Source: Candidatus Nanohaloarchaea archaeon (GTDB taxonomy: Archaea; Nanohalarchaeota; Nanosalinia; Nanosalinales; Nanosalinaceae). Taken from it: DNA of 64,000 bases. The translations under genes were made by a program, and so were the position numbers. The notes beneath the pieces were generated by a model. The model was given only the letters and a program-made list of their open reading frames with translations. It searched no databases and was not told where the DNA came from. The stretch lies in the NCBI GenBank assembly GCA_014297435.1, contig JACOQA010000001.1, positions 186,001 to 250,000 of the forward strand, given 5' to 3'. This document shows, one piece after another, positions 32,777 through 41,746 of the stretch (positions are counted from its first letter, which is position 1; each line of letters opens with the position of its first letter).

Positions 32777-33220
32777 TTAAACGGGTTCAGTCTTGAATCC
32801 ACCGTTCCCGTTTCTCCAGTTCTTCTCATTCCTCTCCAAAGGATCTGCTATTATCTCATCATCAGTCATTTCATAACACTCAAGTATAAAGTCGGCTCTA
32901 ACGTCTGTATAATTTTCGTAGACCTCCTTCGCCGATTCCCGAACATCTTGAGCTTTAACACCATCTCTGGGAGATTCAAGGTGATCGGAGACATCTTTAA
33001 GCTTATTAATTATACTACTTAGTTGTCTCATTCTTTCCTCTGTCGCAATAAGTGTTTCAGCCGCTTTATCGGTTTCCTCGCAGTACTGTCCTGTTTCAAC
33101 TCCTGTCGTCTCCTTGTACTGTTCCAAGGTATCAAGATATGTGTTGAAGACATGTTCTGCGATACCGAGTTCGGCTTTTGCTGTCTCAACTTTGCTGTAT
33201 AGCTCTGAGATGTCCGTCAA
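32777..33220 (-). CDS. Coiled-coil protein, 147 aa
   Basis: No family recognised. It is largely helical, with heptad-like stretches in 1-40 (SELYSKVETAKAELGIAEHVF) and 50-85 (ETDKAAETLIATEERMRQLSSIINKLK). A less regular C-terminus ends in a Gly/Asn-rich segment (NWRNGNGGFKTEPV). It lies 23 bp before the possible histone-fold gene on the same strand; the two may form a unit. Confidence 0.6.
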   Translation of the reverse strand: MTDISELYSKVETAKAELGIAEHVFNTYLDTLEQYKETTGVETGQYCEETDKAAETLIATEERMRQLSSIINKLKDVSDHLESPRDGVKAQDVRESAKEVYENYTDVRADFILECYEMTDDEIIADPLERNEKNWRNGNGGFKTEPV

Positions 33221-33288
33221 GTGTAGGACCCTTCGAAGTCTTGGTTTGGATCAAGTTAAATAATTTAGGGCGAAAAGTCAGGTTACAA

Positions 33289-33363
33289 GCCCGAATGGTG
33301 TAGTCTGGCCAATCATTTTGCCCTCTCGAGGCAAAGACCCGAGTTCAAATCTCGGTTCGGGCA
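33289..33363 (+). tRNA. tRNA-Glu (CUC)
   Basis: Complete 75-nt cloverleaf. Acceptor GCCCGAA/TTCGGGC, discriminator A. Anticodon stem TTGCC/GGCAA with loop CTCTCGA, anticodon CUC. T arm CCGAG-TTCAAAT-CTCGG. An A/T-rich TATA-like box (about 33255-33267) lies some 25-30 bp upstream. No CCA, no intron. The D-arm sequence is nearly that of the tRNA-Asp gene at 62755. Confidence 0.95.
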
Positions 33364-33463
33364 TGGTTCATATAGTTAAACACTCTCCGGTTATAGTTTC
33401 TAAACTTTATGCTCCTGGCAGCTTCCTAGAAATGAAAAGAAAAAGATTTGATGCGGATTTCTG

Positions 33464-34393
33464 TTAACCCTCAAATAGTTCGTTGATTTCGTCCCTGTGT
33501 CTCTTGGTCTCGAATGTTCCTGTTCCGGCAGTTTTCTGAATCTCTTTCTTATTCATATCGGTCTCGTTTTCCAGTATTACCGATGATACGATTCTAGGAT
33601 CTTTGCCAGAGATTGTGAGGTTCATTAGATCTTCCTCATAATCGTCCGGAACTCTTTCTGAAAGTATCTCTGCTGTTTTTTCAGCACCTAGCCCGTCTTC
33701 GCCATACATCAGGTCTTGAATCTGTCGGTTCGGCACAAATGAAACGCCCTCCTCTTTCAGACCTTCATCATTCACGAAAAACTCTATTGCTTGAGAAGTC
33801 TTCTTAGGCTCAGAAGACGAAGCAATTTTGTCCGCAAACACTCCGGAATGTTTTTCAATAGCCTTAGCAGCCTCTTTAGGTTTATTGCTACTGTAAATTT
33901 CGTCTCTAAATTCTTCCCCGGCTATTTCTTCTGCTTCAAGGTATTTTTCTACTCTTGAAGCATTTCTAGCTACGCGGGAGTTACTTGCGTTGAAAACTTC
34001 TGCAGCTTCGTCAGGCGTGTTTTCCGTCAAAACACTGTAGATTCCTGCAGTATATGTTTTTGCTTTCCCGCCGTCTTCTTCGATATGGTTGTCGATTAAG
34101 GTATGGAATTTTTCAGGAACTAATGCCTTATATCCTTCTACAACGTCTGAATTATCTTCGCCGTAGCCTAGTGCTTCACCTGTTTCTCTTACTGTTACTG
34201 GAGTTACTCCTGCCTTATCAGCAGCCTCCTTCTGATTTAGGTCTTCTTCATAGTGTAGCACGGCACCAATAGCTCCGGAGGCTTTTCTACCTGAAGCCAC
34301 AGCATCGTATACTTCTTGCTCATAGCCTTCGGGTATGTTTTCTAACGTCTCGTCTGGTATCAACTGTCGAACCTTGTTTTCATCTAGACCCAT
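33464..34393 (-). CDS. TFB-like protein built of degenerate cyclin-type repeats
   Basis: Protein of 309 residues. Near the N-terminus SGRKASGAIGAVLHYEE, then NQKEAADKAGVTPVTVRET, matches the second half of a TFB/TFIIB cyclin repeat, including the Q-x-E-x-A-x-x-A-G-V-T-x-V-T-(V/I)-R signature. Weaker copies seem to recur: GKAKTYTAGIYSVLTENT with SNSRVARNASRVEKYL, and at the end GKDPRIVSSVILENE with NKKEIQKTAG. No zinc ribbon or B-finger is present, so it cannot be an ordinary TFB. The start at 34393 has a TTTATAAATTTTT box about 25 bp upstream, indicating strong leaderless expression. Confidence 0.6.
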   Translation of the reverse strand: MGLDENKVRQLIPDETLENIPEGYEQEVYDAVASGRKASGAIGAVLHYEEDLNQKEAADKAGVTPVTVRETGEALGYGEDNSDVVEGYKALVPEKFHTLIDNHIEEDGGKAKTYTAGIYSVLTENTPDEAAEVFNASNSRVARNASRVEKYLEAEEIAGEEFRDEIYSSNKPKEAAKAIEKHSGVFADKIASSSEPKKTSQAIEFFVNDEGLKEEGVSFVPNRQIQDLMYGEDGLGAEKTAEILSERVPDDYEEDLMNLTISGKDPRIVSSVILENETDMNKKEIQKTAGTGTFETKRHRDEINELFEG

Positions 34394-34464
34394 GATAATT
34401 ACTCTACCGTAACAAAAATTTATAAATTCTTTTTCAGAAGTAGAAGAGAAAAAATGAGTCAATT

Positions 34465-36066
34465 CTAGTCTTTTTTCTCAAACCTCACTGACTGGTTTTC
34501 TCCAATCTCTATCTTGTTTACTAATTCTCCGTTCTCCATAACGACTACGTTCCATACTCCTTCAGTTGTTTCTCCTGAGGTCTGGTTGCCTTCTGTTGGT
34601 GTTCCGTTCTCAACTTCTTCGTTCTGTAGGAAGTCAATGATCTGCTGATCTGTTTCAGCGTTTATGACGTCGCCGCTCTGTGCATTGACGAATGAGGTAA
34701 ATGCTATTCCGGCGGAGTCAAGCGGAACCACTCTGACCTGCCAGTAGAGCTGGTCGTTAACAACCACGGGGATTGGCTCTGAAGGTTTGAAACCGGTTTG
34801 AACGTTTTCGCTGGAGCTTGATATGTCCGCCCAGTTCACCTTCGAGTTCGCCTTCCTTACGTAGTTGGTTGCTTTGTTTGCTCCTAGAAGCGCCTCACTT
34901 CTGTTAAGCTTTAGTACGGAGTAGTCTCCGGTATCTGCATCGATCGTCCAGATCTGGAAGAGTCCCTGAGCGTTTCCGTAAGGTTCGGCTGCTACGAAAA
35001 GTTTCACGCCTTCTTGTGTCAGGATCGTGAACGGCTGATCGTTTCCTACCCCTGGAACTCCAGCAACTTCCAACTGATCTCTGTGCGTAAACCAGGCGTT
35101 GATAATACCGTTCTTGTAAGCTAAAGAACTTACCTTCTTTTTCGCTAGGTCGTAAGGATAGAGTCTCTGGTCTTGAAGCACTTCGTTCTGTCTTGCTTCT
35201 TCAGGTTCCAGAAAGTCGATGTTTCCTTCAGGGTTTACCAGTGCGACTCCAGACCAGTCAGGTGTCGTGTAGAATATTGGCGAGTCGAAGTGGAACTCGT
35301 AGTCCTTGTAAGGAACTGCGATGTAGGTCTTTCCATCGTGTTCGATGTTGATAGGATCTTCGTACTTAACCCAGTACTTCTCTTTCTTCAAACGCCACAT
35401 CACGTTGTCGGTTACTCCCATTCCAAGTCCTGCTTCCATTTCGTCCTCCGTGTAGCTGATTCTCTTGTTCTGGGTTGTCATGTCTACGAAGGTTGCTCCT
35501 TTCTGCTCCAACGCAAAGTAGTTGTAGAGTCCGTCAGGTTTTTTCGGCATCGACCAGTAAGGCGTTCCGTTATCCGAGATAGAGATATCTGCGTCGCCTA
35601 AAGTATATCTAGGTGTTTGGAGAGAGTTTGATGCGTACTCCTCTGCAACCGATTTAGGTAGGACGCGTGGTCTCTGCGGGTCGATATCCGGCAAACTCTG
35701 CAATTTGTTAGCGTTATCCTGAACTTCTCCTGCGAGTTCCTCCATCTCAAAAGCGTTTGAGAGAGGCATTCCAAATACTAGTAGAGGCACTAGTAGTACT
35801 GAGATCCCTAGAAGCCATACGTTGGCTCTTCCTGCATCGAACTGTTCTTCGGAGTCAAGTGCTTGTAGTTTTTCAGCAAGAGTCTTTCCTGCTATCGCAA
35901 CTCCGAGTACTGTTAGACCAGCTACCTGCAGCAGATACGGGTTTGAATATATGCCGATCAGCATGCCATGTAGCCATGGTCTGAAGAAGTAGGTCAGACC
36001 TCCGAGGATAATTATTGGTGTTAGCAAACCGATTATTTTTCCGGCTTCAAGCTCTTTTAGTTTCAT
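34465..36066 (-). CDS. Large membrane-anchored surface protein, 533 aa
   Basis: Three hydrophobic segments (about 11-28, 43-62 and 84-103) are followed by an extracellular domain of some 420 residues. It is rich in aromatic-Pro strands (GTPYWSMPKKPDGLYNYFAL, YWVKYEDPINIEHDG, AWFTHRDQLEVAGVPG) and ends in a Thr/Glu-rich linker and a short beta unit. The ectodomain is homogeneous and full length, with no frameshift. I do not recognise a named family. The only gene closer than 80 bp is the TFB-like gene downstream. Confidence 0.65.
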   Translation of the reverse strand: MKLKELEAGKIIGLLTPIIILGGLTYFFRPWLHGMLIGIYSNPYLLQVAGLTVLGVAIAGKTLAEKLQALDSEEQFDAGRANVWLLGISVLLVPLLVFGMPLSNAFEMEELAGEVQDNANKLQSLPDIDPQRPRVLPKSVAEEYASNSLQTPRYTLGDADISISDNGTPYWSMPKKPDGLYNYFALEQKGATFVDMTTQNKRISYTEDEMEAGLGMGVTDNVMWRLKKEKYWVKYEDPINIEHDGKTYIAVPYKDYEFHFDSPIFYTTPDWSGVALVNPEGNIDFLEPEEARQNEVLQDQRLYPYDLAKKKVSSLAYKNGIINAWFTHRDQLEVAGVPGVGNDQPFTILTQEGVKLFVAAEPYGNAQGLFQIWTIDADTGDYSVLKLNRSEALLGANKATNYVRKANSKVNWADISSSSENVQTGFKPSEPIPVVVNDQLYWQVRVVPLDSAGIAFTSFVNAQSGDVINAETDQQIIDFLQNEEVENGTPTEGNQTSGETTEGVWNVVVMENGELVNKIEIGENQSVRFEKKD

Positions 36067-36139
36067 ACCTAGTTATTGTAGGTAAGGATGTTTTATTCTT
36101 CCGGAAAGATTATTGAACTTATCAGTTCATTCATGAGTT

Positions 36140-36898
36140 ATGATTCTTGACAAGATACTTTTTAGCACATCAATCTACTTCCAGACAATAAGGTTTGGAG
36201 CTGCTTTTATCCTCGGAATGTTGTTCACGCGGGCGGTGCTGATGCCTGTCTCCGGACGGCTTTTCTCTAAAAGACCGGGCAAGAAAGCAGAGCACTCCGC
36301 AGAAAACATAACAGGGCTTCTAGGCATATTCGTAACTGTAGTTCTATCTTTACAGGTAGGAGGGTTCGGTAACCTTCTGACACTTGTAGGAACTATAGCA
36401 GCTGCGGCAACAGTAGCTATCGGATTCGGTATGAGAGATCAAGTTTCTAGTGTGATCGCAGGATTCTTCCTCTACACAGACAATCCGTTCCTCAGAGGCG
36501 ACTACATCAAGGTAAACGAAACAGAGGGAAGAGTGAAAGAAATTAATTTGAGGACAACAGTTCTCAACGGTCATAACTCGGAAAAACAGATAGTTCCAAA
36601 CAGCATCCTGACTACAAACAACGTCAAGAACTTTACGAAAGCCGAGAGAACCAAGCTAAGCCTTGAGTTTAAAGGAGAAGCTTCGGAAGAATTCGAGCAG
36701 AAAATCCTTGACATAATTAAAGAGGAGGAAGAGATTCTTGGAAGACCTGAACCTGAAATTGTCTATACAGGTTTAGATGATGGAAAACCTGTTATGCAGG
36801 TTCATTCCTGGGTAAAAGAATCCGCTGACTACAGAAAAATACGTTCAAACGTTTACAGAAAAATCGCCCCACTTATCGAAGATAAAGAAGAGGAGTAG
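36140..36898 (+). CDS. MscS-family mechanosensitive channel
   Basis: Small-conductance mechanosensitive channel (252 residues) that releases solutes on hypo-osmotic shock, relevant to a halophile. Two N-terminal helices lead to the pore helix with the Gly/Ala pattern TIAAAATVAIGFGMRDQVSSVIAGFFLYTDNPF. The beta domain follows with RGDYIKVNETEGRVKEINLRTTVL and the (V/I)PNS segment. The start at 36140 is the only one giving the full first helix; an ATG at 36133 stops after five codons. Confidence 0.94.
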   Translation: MILDKILFSTSIYFQTIRFGAAFILGMLFTRAVLMPVSGRLFSKRPGKKAEHSAENITGLLGIFVTVVLSLQVGGFGNLLTLVGTIAAAATVAIGFGMRDQVSSVIAGFFLYTDNPFLRGDYIKVNETEGRVKEINLRTTVLNGHNSEKQIVPNSILTTNNVKNFTKAERTKLSLEFKGEASEEFEQKILDIIKEEEEILGRPEPEIVYTGLDDGKPVMQVHSWVKESADYRKIRSNVYRKIAPLIEDKEEE

Positions 36899-36929
36899 TC
36901 TTTAACCCTGTCAATGAACATGTTTAGGT

Positions 36930-37478
36930 ATGAGTCTGGAGAAAGCAAGTTTCGGAATGGGATGTTTCTGGAGTCCTGAAGCCTTATTTGGATCGACCAA
37001 AGGCGTTAAGAGGACTAAAGTAGGTTACTCGGGAGGCGAAAAGGATGATCCCGACTACCACCACTTAGGAAGACACACAGAAACCGTTCAGATAGAGTTT
37101 GATCCTGAGATAATCTCTTACGATGAACTTCTCGAGATATTCTGGGGCAACCATGATTTCGGTGAGAAAAGGAAGGATCAGTACCGTTCTGTAATATTTT
37201 TCCACTCCGAATCTCAGAGGAAGAAGGCTGAAGGATCGATGAGAGAGAATACAGAGACAGATCTGGAGCCGATGACTGTTTTCTACGATGCGGAGAACTA
37301 CCACCAAAAGTTTAGACTAAGGCATTCTCCTTTGGCAGACTTCTTTGATAGTCCTGAGGAGATCAAGAGTTCGGAACTGGCTGCTAGATTAAACGCATTT
37401 GCGGGGGGAAAACTCACCAAGAAAGAGCTGGACGAATTAATCGAGTTGCCTGCCGAGATAGCTCAGAAGCTTGACTGA
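36930..37478 (+). CDS. msrA: Peptide methionine-(S)-sulfoxide reductase
   Basis: Repairs oxidised methionine. The 182-residue protein has the catalytic GMGCFWSPEALF motif with Cys12, then GYSGGEKDDPDYHHLGRHTETVQIEFDP and KDQYRSVIFFHSESQ, as in MsrA, and DAENYHQKFRLRH. No second cysteine is present, so there is no resolving Cys; reduction must come directly from a thiol partner. It lies 31 bp after the MscS gene and probably shares its transcript. Confidence 0.94.
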   Translation: MSLEKASFGMGCFWSPEALFGSTKGVKRTKVGYSGGEKDDPDYHHLGRHTETVQIEFDPEIISYDELLEIFWGNHDFGEKRKDQYRSVIFFHSESQRKKAEGSMRENTETDLEPMTVFYDAENYHQKFRLRHSPLADFFDSPEEIKSSELAARLNAFAGGKLTKKELDELIELPAEIAQKLD

Positions 37479-37514
37479 AAACCTATATACATAGGTTCGT
37501 CTCAATTCTAGACT

Positions 37515-38699
37515 GTGAAACGCATAGAGGTCACAATTCCCAAGAAGAATGAACAGGACGTCTTGGAAGTACTGGAGGATCGTGATCATACCGCAACGGT
37601 CATAGAGGCTGAAAAAGACGGTGAAGATATTGTCAGATGTGAATTTGTACAGGACTCGGCTGAAGTCGACGAGGTAATACAGGATCTAAAAGACATTAAG
37701 GAGATTGATTCAGGCGATCTTACGGTAGAGCTTATAGAGCAAAAGGCCTACGTTGAGAAAGGTAAAAGAAGGAAAGGCGGAAGTTCCTCTATCTCTGCGA
37801 ATGAAATGTATTCGAAGGCTTTTGATTTCTCCAGTTTTGACGTTAAGTCCTGGTCTTTGATCGGTCTGGCATCCGCAATAGCGGTTATGGGGCTTGCTGC
37901 CGAGAACTTAATCGTTGTTATAGGCGCTATGGTTATTGCTCCGATGCTAGGTCCTTTTATGTCAAGCTCTTTCGGACTTGTTATTGGGGACAGAAAGATA
38001 ATAAGACAGAGCATGGTTTACGGGGCAGGAAGTATACTGATGGCTGTAATATTTTCAGCAATAATTTCACTTCCTTTTAATATAGAAACGAATAGTTTGA
38101 TATCTTTGATAGCAGATCCGGGATTCACCACAGTCCCTCTCTCACTCTTTGTAGGAAGCGCTTCCGCGGTTGCCTTTTCAACAGAGGCAAGAGAAACTTT
38201 AGCAGGCGTAGCTGTCGCAATCGCTTTAGTGCCGCCATCAGCTGTTGCAGGAATAGCTATCTCAGCTTTAAACTTTGATTTGATGTTTCATGTATCTCTT
38301 GTAATTCTGAGCAACGTCATGGCATTAATACTTGCCGGATCTGTTACTTTCAAGCTTCTTGGAGTGTCGCCAGCAACTTACTACCGTAAAAAGGTTTCAA
38401 AGGATAAGATGAGGAAGGCAGTAGCAGTATCAGGTATTTCGCTTGTTTTGATAGGGGGGATTGTCGGCTTTCTTTCCTATCAAGATCTCCAGGAATCTAG
38501 ACAGGTCGAGACAGTTCAGAAAAATTTAGATGAGAGATTTGGTCAGAGACTTCTTTCTAGTGATGTGGAAGGTAACTCTGATTCTTTGGAGGTTACATCT
38601 GTAGTTGTTGAATCGAGTGTTAACTCGACAGAGCTAGAGGAGAGTTTGGAGTCGAATACTGGTGTAGAGGTAGACCTTAATTTCTATACTGTTTCTTAA
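37515..38699 (+). CDS. TIGR00341/DUF389 family membrane protein
   Basis: Protein of 394 residues. A soluble ferredoxin-like N-terminal domain (about 1-76, MKRIEVTIPKKNEQDVLEVL) precedes eight or so membrane segments with the family block ENLIVVIGAMVIAPMLGPFMSSSFGLVIGD. It ends in a soluble C-terminal domain. The start is GTG, in a 36-bp gap after msrA. The family is common in archaea and cyanobacteria, function not established. The stop overlaps a convergent gene by 4 bp. Confidence 0.88.
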   Translation: MKRIEVTIPKKNEQDVLEVLEDRDHTATVIEAEKDGEDIVRCEFVQDSAEVDEVIQDLKDIKEIDSGDLTVELIEQKAYVEKGKRRKGGSSSISANEMYSKAFDFSSFDVKSWSLIGLASAIAVMGLAAENLIVVIGAMVIAPMLGPFMSSSFGLVIGDRKIIRQSMVYGAGSILMAVIFSAIISLPFNIETNSLISLIADPGFTTVPLSLFVGSASAVAFSTEARETLAGVAVAIALVPPSAVAGIAISALNFDLMFHVSLVILSNVMALILAGSVTFKLLGVSPATYYRKKVSKDKMRKAVAVSGISLVLIGGIVGFLSYQDLQESRQVETVQKNLDERFGQRLLSSDVEGNSDSLEVTSVVVESSVNSTELEESLESNTGVEVDLNFYTVS

Positions 38700-39055
38700 A
38701 TTCCGGGTATGCCTATTGCTCCGAAACTAGCGAGGTTAAAGGCTCCAAGTATGTAGAATATTATAATTACGGTAAACCATGCAATAACTGAGATTAGGAT
38801 GGCTGAGAAAAGACCTCCTTCATAACGCGCATTAATGAAACCAAGCCAGATTAGGAACGCAAGTAAAGGACCTAGTAGCGGGATCCATCCAAGGAAAAAA
38901 CCTGCAATTGACCATACTAGCCCTCCGATTAATGCTGTAAGAAGGGCATAGCTGAAGTCGTCCTCGCCAGTTACCAGTTTTGCACCGGTGTAGATGCCCA
39001 GTGTGCCTATAGCGAGACTGACGGCGAAGACGACGAGCGAATCAATCAGAGACAT
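38696..39055 (-). CDS. Four-helix membrane protein, 119 aa
   Basis: No named family recognised. Four hydrophobic segments cover almost the whole protein (about 6-24, 36-55, 58-74, 83-108). Conserved-looking Gly and Trp residues (IGTLGIYTGAKLV, GFFLGWIPLLGPLLAFLIWLGFI) suggest packing in the bilayer. It converges with the DUF389 gene. Confidence 0.6.
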   Translation of the reverse strand: MSLIDSLVVFAVSLAIGTLGIYTGAKLVTGEDDFSYALLTALIGGLVWSIAGFFLGWIPLLGPLLAFLIWLGFINARYEGGLFSAILISVIAWFTVIIIFYILGAFNLASFGAIGIPGI

Positions 39056-39101
39056 AGTAATGTTTTATTTGGTGTTTGATTAAAGGTTTTGTTGGTTTAT
39101 C

Positions 39102-39368
39102 TCACTCTGAACGCTTCTCAATCACTAGAACGGTTTCTTTAGCATGCTCTATTATCTTCAAAGGGTTGTTTTCTACATCTACAAAACTGTTCTTACGTTC
39201 ATGTATTTTTCCGTAAGTTTCTCTAGAGAGGCTTAGATGCATTAATCCGCCATTTGAACGATAAACAAGCTCGTAAAAGTAAAGCTCTGTCACTATATCT
39301 ACAACGTATCGATTATCGTACCTCTTAGATTTCTGTTTTCTGAACTCAAGTTCAAGTATGTCAGACAT
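39102..39368 (-). CDS. Hypothetical protein, 88 aa
   Basis: No family recognised. The protein is more basic than its neighbours, soluble and mostly beta and helical: RKQKSKRYDNRYVVDIVTELYFYELVYR, then LSRETYGKIHERKNSFVDVE. The gap before the next gene (39369-39450) holds its promoter. Confidence 0.55.
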   Translation of the reverse strand: MSDILELEFRKQKSKRYDNRYVVDIVTELYFYELVYRSNGGLMHLSLSRETYGKIHERKNSFVDVENNPLKIIEHAKETVLVIEKRSE

Positions 39369-39450
39369 CTGTCGCTGGTTGAATCATTTCGTTAACTGGT
39401 TTTGAAGCCGATAATTCTTTTTGAGGGCTGAGTCCGACTAAAGTCTTGTT

Positions 39451-40062
39451 ATGGAGAAGAAAATCCTAGTAACTATTGCCGCTATATCGATTCTTGCCGC
39501 ACCTGTAGCTGCTGACTTTCAAACCAACTATTCATCAAGTTACAGTTATTCTACATCAAGTAACGATCCGAATCAGTCATGGAGCTTCCAAATACAAAAA
39601 ATAGGTGCTTCATGTTCCAACAGCTCGAAAACATTGAGGAACGTAAAGTTCCACGAAGAAGGAGTGAGTTTTGAGGGTGCGCTCGAAGTTCCTACTCCCT
39701 GTAGAATGCTGGAAGCGGACATAGAACAAACCGGCAACAGGACTTTTGCGTTAAAAATAGATTCAGAGCCGACCAAGATGCCGTGCACGCAGTGTGTAGG
39801 ACAGATAAACTATAAACTCTCATTTAATTCTTCCCAACCTTATAAGCTGCGTCCATACCACAAAGGAAAGGTGGTGGAGACCTTTGAACATCCGGATTTT
39901 GATAATGAATCCCGTGAATTCAACCAAACATCGATAACGCCATTAAACCAAACCTCGCTCGATGATCAAACTAATGCGGTTGAAGAGATAGACGCAGATA
40001 ATACTGAGAGAAGAATGAGCGTTTTTGAAGGATTCTTGAATTGGTTCGGGGGTCTCTTCTAG
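39451..40062 (+). CDS. Secreted PTPC-motif protein (paralogue B)
   Basis: Second copy of the family at 12497. It has 203 residues, a signal peptide (about 1-21, ending APVAAD), a Ser/Tyr-rich stretch and then the core GVSFEGALEVPTPCRMLEADIEQTGN. CTQC about 40 residues later and the Y-K-L-R-P-Y-H-K-G strand follow. Compared with copy A the spacing of the Cys pair and the final Y-H-x-G strand is conserved, but CTQQ is CTQC here, and one extra Cys precedes the core. It also has an acidic region and a hydrophobic C-terminus (VFEGFLNWFGGLF). It is convergent with ychF, overlapping by 4 bp. Confidence 0.75.
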   Translation: MEKKILVTIAAISILAAPVAADFQTNYSSSYSYSTSSNDPNQSWSFQIQKIGASCSNSSKTLRNVKFHEEGVSFEGALEVPTPCRMLEADIEQTGNRTFALKIDSEPTKMPCTQCVGQINYKLSFNSSQPYKLRPYHKGKVVETFEHPDFDNESREFNQTSITPLNQTSLDDQTNAVEEIDADNTERRMSVFEGFLNWFGGLF

Positions 40063-41252
40063 TTGCTTGAGACAATTTCTATAACGTCTCTATGTTCTAG
40101 TTCGTGGTCTGAGCCGATCTGACGGTTCTCTCTACAATCAATTCCATGCAGGAAACCTTCTCCAAGATCTGAGTGAATCGTGAAGGCAAAGTCCTCCGCA
40201 GTTGACTCTTCGGGGACAAGGAAGCAATCAGGAAGAATATTTCCATGTTCGTCTCCTAGACCATCAGCTCCTCCGGGGAATACTGCCATAACTCCAAGCT
40301 CATCAAACAGAGCGGTCTCAAGAGCTTTTTGGACTCCTGTTCCTCCATATTCGTCCATAAAGTTTCTTATTTTTTCTAGACCTTCATGTTTCTTCTCTGG
40401 TATATCCTCAAGAACCTCAAAGTCTTTTTCACCTGGATGGTAATCTACAATATCTTTTTCTGCCGCATTCTTCAACGCCTTTTCAGCGTGGGCTGATGAT
40501 GGAACGATCTCTAAGTGTTCGTATTCCGGATCAGTGGTGATCTCCTCGAAATTTTCTCTAGCTTTCTCCGTATCCATCTTGTTAGCAGTAATAATCATAG
40601 GCTTCGTCTCCTTCCTGATCTTCCTCGCCAACTCTTCTCTATCATTTTCATCCCATGTATCCGGATCTAGATCAAGATCGAGCGATAAAATTATCTGTTT
40701 AATCTCGTTCTTATTTGTTTTAAATGCAGACATCTGTTCTGCCAGCTCTTCCTCAAGCTTTACGTCTTGAGGTCCTTTCTTAGATTCGTAGCGTTCGATT
40801 CCTTTTTCGAGAATCTCTAAGTACCACATGTCGAGTTCTTCTTCTAGAAAATCGATGTCTTTTCTTGGATCGTGACCTTCAGTAGGTTCTCCTTCAATAT
40901 CGGTCTCTCCAGAGAAGTCCACTATATGAATAAGGACATCAGCCTCGTTAAGATCGGTAAGGAACTTGTTGCCGAGACCTTTACCCTCGTGTGCCCCGGG
41001 AATTAGTCCTGCAACGTCTACAAGCTTGACTGGAACGTAACGTGTTCCGTGGTTACAGTAACCGACTCTTGGATCACATTCCTCGTCGAAGTCTGGTGCA
41101 GCGCACTGCACGCGTACGTATGCTTCGCCGACAGAAGGATCTATAGTTGTAAAAGGGTAGTTTCCTTCATCGACTGAGTTCATGGTTGCTGCATTGAAGA
41201 ACGTTGATTTTCCGACTGAGGGCTTTCCGACAAGCCCGATTTTGTAAGGCAT
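40059..41252 (-). CDS. ychF: YchF/OLA1-type translation-associated P-loop NTPase
   Basis: Obg-like NTPase (397 residues) of the archaeal branch. The G1 loop is GLVGKPSVGKST, the effector TT in YPFTTIDPSVGEAYVRV, G3 is DVAGLIPGAHEGKGLGN and G4 is NKMD. Several cysteines follow the G2 region (CAAPDFDEECDPRVGYC), as in archaeal members. A helical insert and a C-terminal TGS domain (LGEGFLHGIDCRENRQIGSDHELEHRD) complete it. The family binds ribosomes and may hydrolyse ATP rather than GTP. The start ATG at 41252 is at the usual MPYKIGLVGKP. Confidence 0.95.
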   Translation of the reverse strand: MPYKIGLVGKPSVGKSTFFNAATMNSVDEGNYPFTTIDPSVGEAYVRVQCAAPDFDEECDPRVGYCNHGTRYVPVKLVDVAGLIPGAHEGKGLGNKFLTDLNEADVLIHIVDFSGETDIEGEPTEGHDPRKDIDFLEEELDMWYLEILEKGIERYESKKGPQDVKLEEELAEQMSAFKTNKNEIKQIILSLDLDLDPDTWDENDREELARKIRKETKPMIITANKMDTEKARENFEEITTDPEYEHLEIVPSSAHAEKALKNAAEKDIVDYHPGEKDFEVLEDIPEKKHEGLEKIRNFMDEYGGTGVQKALETALFDELGVMAVFPGGADGLGDEHGNILPDCFLVPEESTAEDFAFTIHSDLGEGFLHGIDCRENRQIGSDHELEHRDVIEIVSSN

Positions 41253-41337
41253 ATACTCGAACTGATTTTGAAAGCTTAAAAGTCGGTTCAGAATATTATC
41301 GGTTCGCCCTTAAAGCTCGTCCCGTAACCATTTACGT

Positions 41338-41703
41338 ATGCGAAAGTTCAAACTCCCGGGGAGAGATCCTTCAAGACCCAGACTCGACGAAAAGGACATC
41401 GAGTTGATCAAGAAGCAAGGGATCGACAAGATCAAAGAGATTTCTGAGGTGATGGTGGAGGATAAACTAGTCAACGGAAAAGAGATTCCTCGTGGAGGTA
41501 ACCCGGTCTACAAGGCTATGCATGCCTGTAATGTTTCGAATCGAGGAGAGCTTGAAGGAGCGCATAGAATTAGAAAGGATAGGGAGCTGAAACAGAGCGA
41601 CATTAACTCAATTGTCAACGTTATAATGCGCTGGATCGTTAGAGAATACAACTTCTACATGGAAGAAGAGAAAGAGAAACAAAAAAGCCTTCAGGAATTC
41701 TAA
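41338..41703 (+). CDS. Hypothetical basic protein, 121 aa
   Basis: No named family recognised. It starts MRKFKLPGRDPSRPRLDEKD and has a helix-rich body with the distinctive HACNVSNRGELEGAHRIRKD and a final helix of Glu/Lys repeats. Its charge balance is more basic than neighbours, which suggests RNA or nucleoprotein binding. It starts divergently from ychF (86 bp apart). It is complete and uninterrupted. Confidence 0.6.
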   Translation: MRKFKLPGRDPSRPRLDEKDIELIKKQGIDKIKEISEVMVEDKLVNGKEIPRGGNPVYKAMHACNVSNRGELEGAHRIRKDRELKQSDINSIVNVIMRWIVREYNFYMEEEKEKQKSLQEF

Positions 41704-41746
41704 GGCTTTTCCCAACGAAAAATGATTGTGAAGAAGTCTAGAGTGA

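Noticed and set aside
35173-35601. 142-codon open frame on the + strand inside the 533-aa surface-protein gene
   Set aside because: Composition (many Cys, Phe, Arg) is unlike this acidic proteome; the opposite strand is a long continuous gene.
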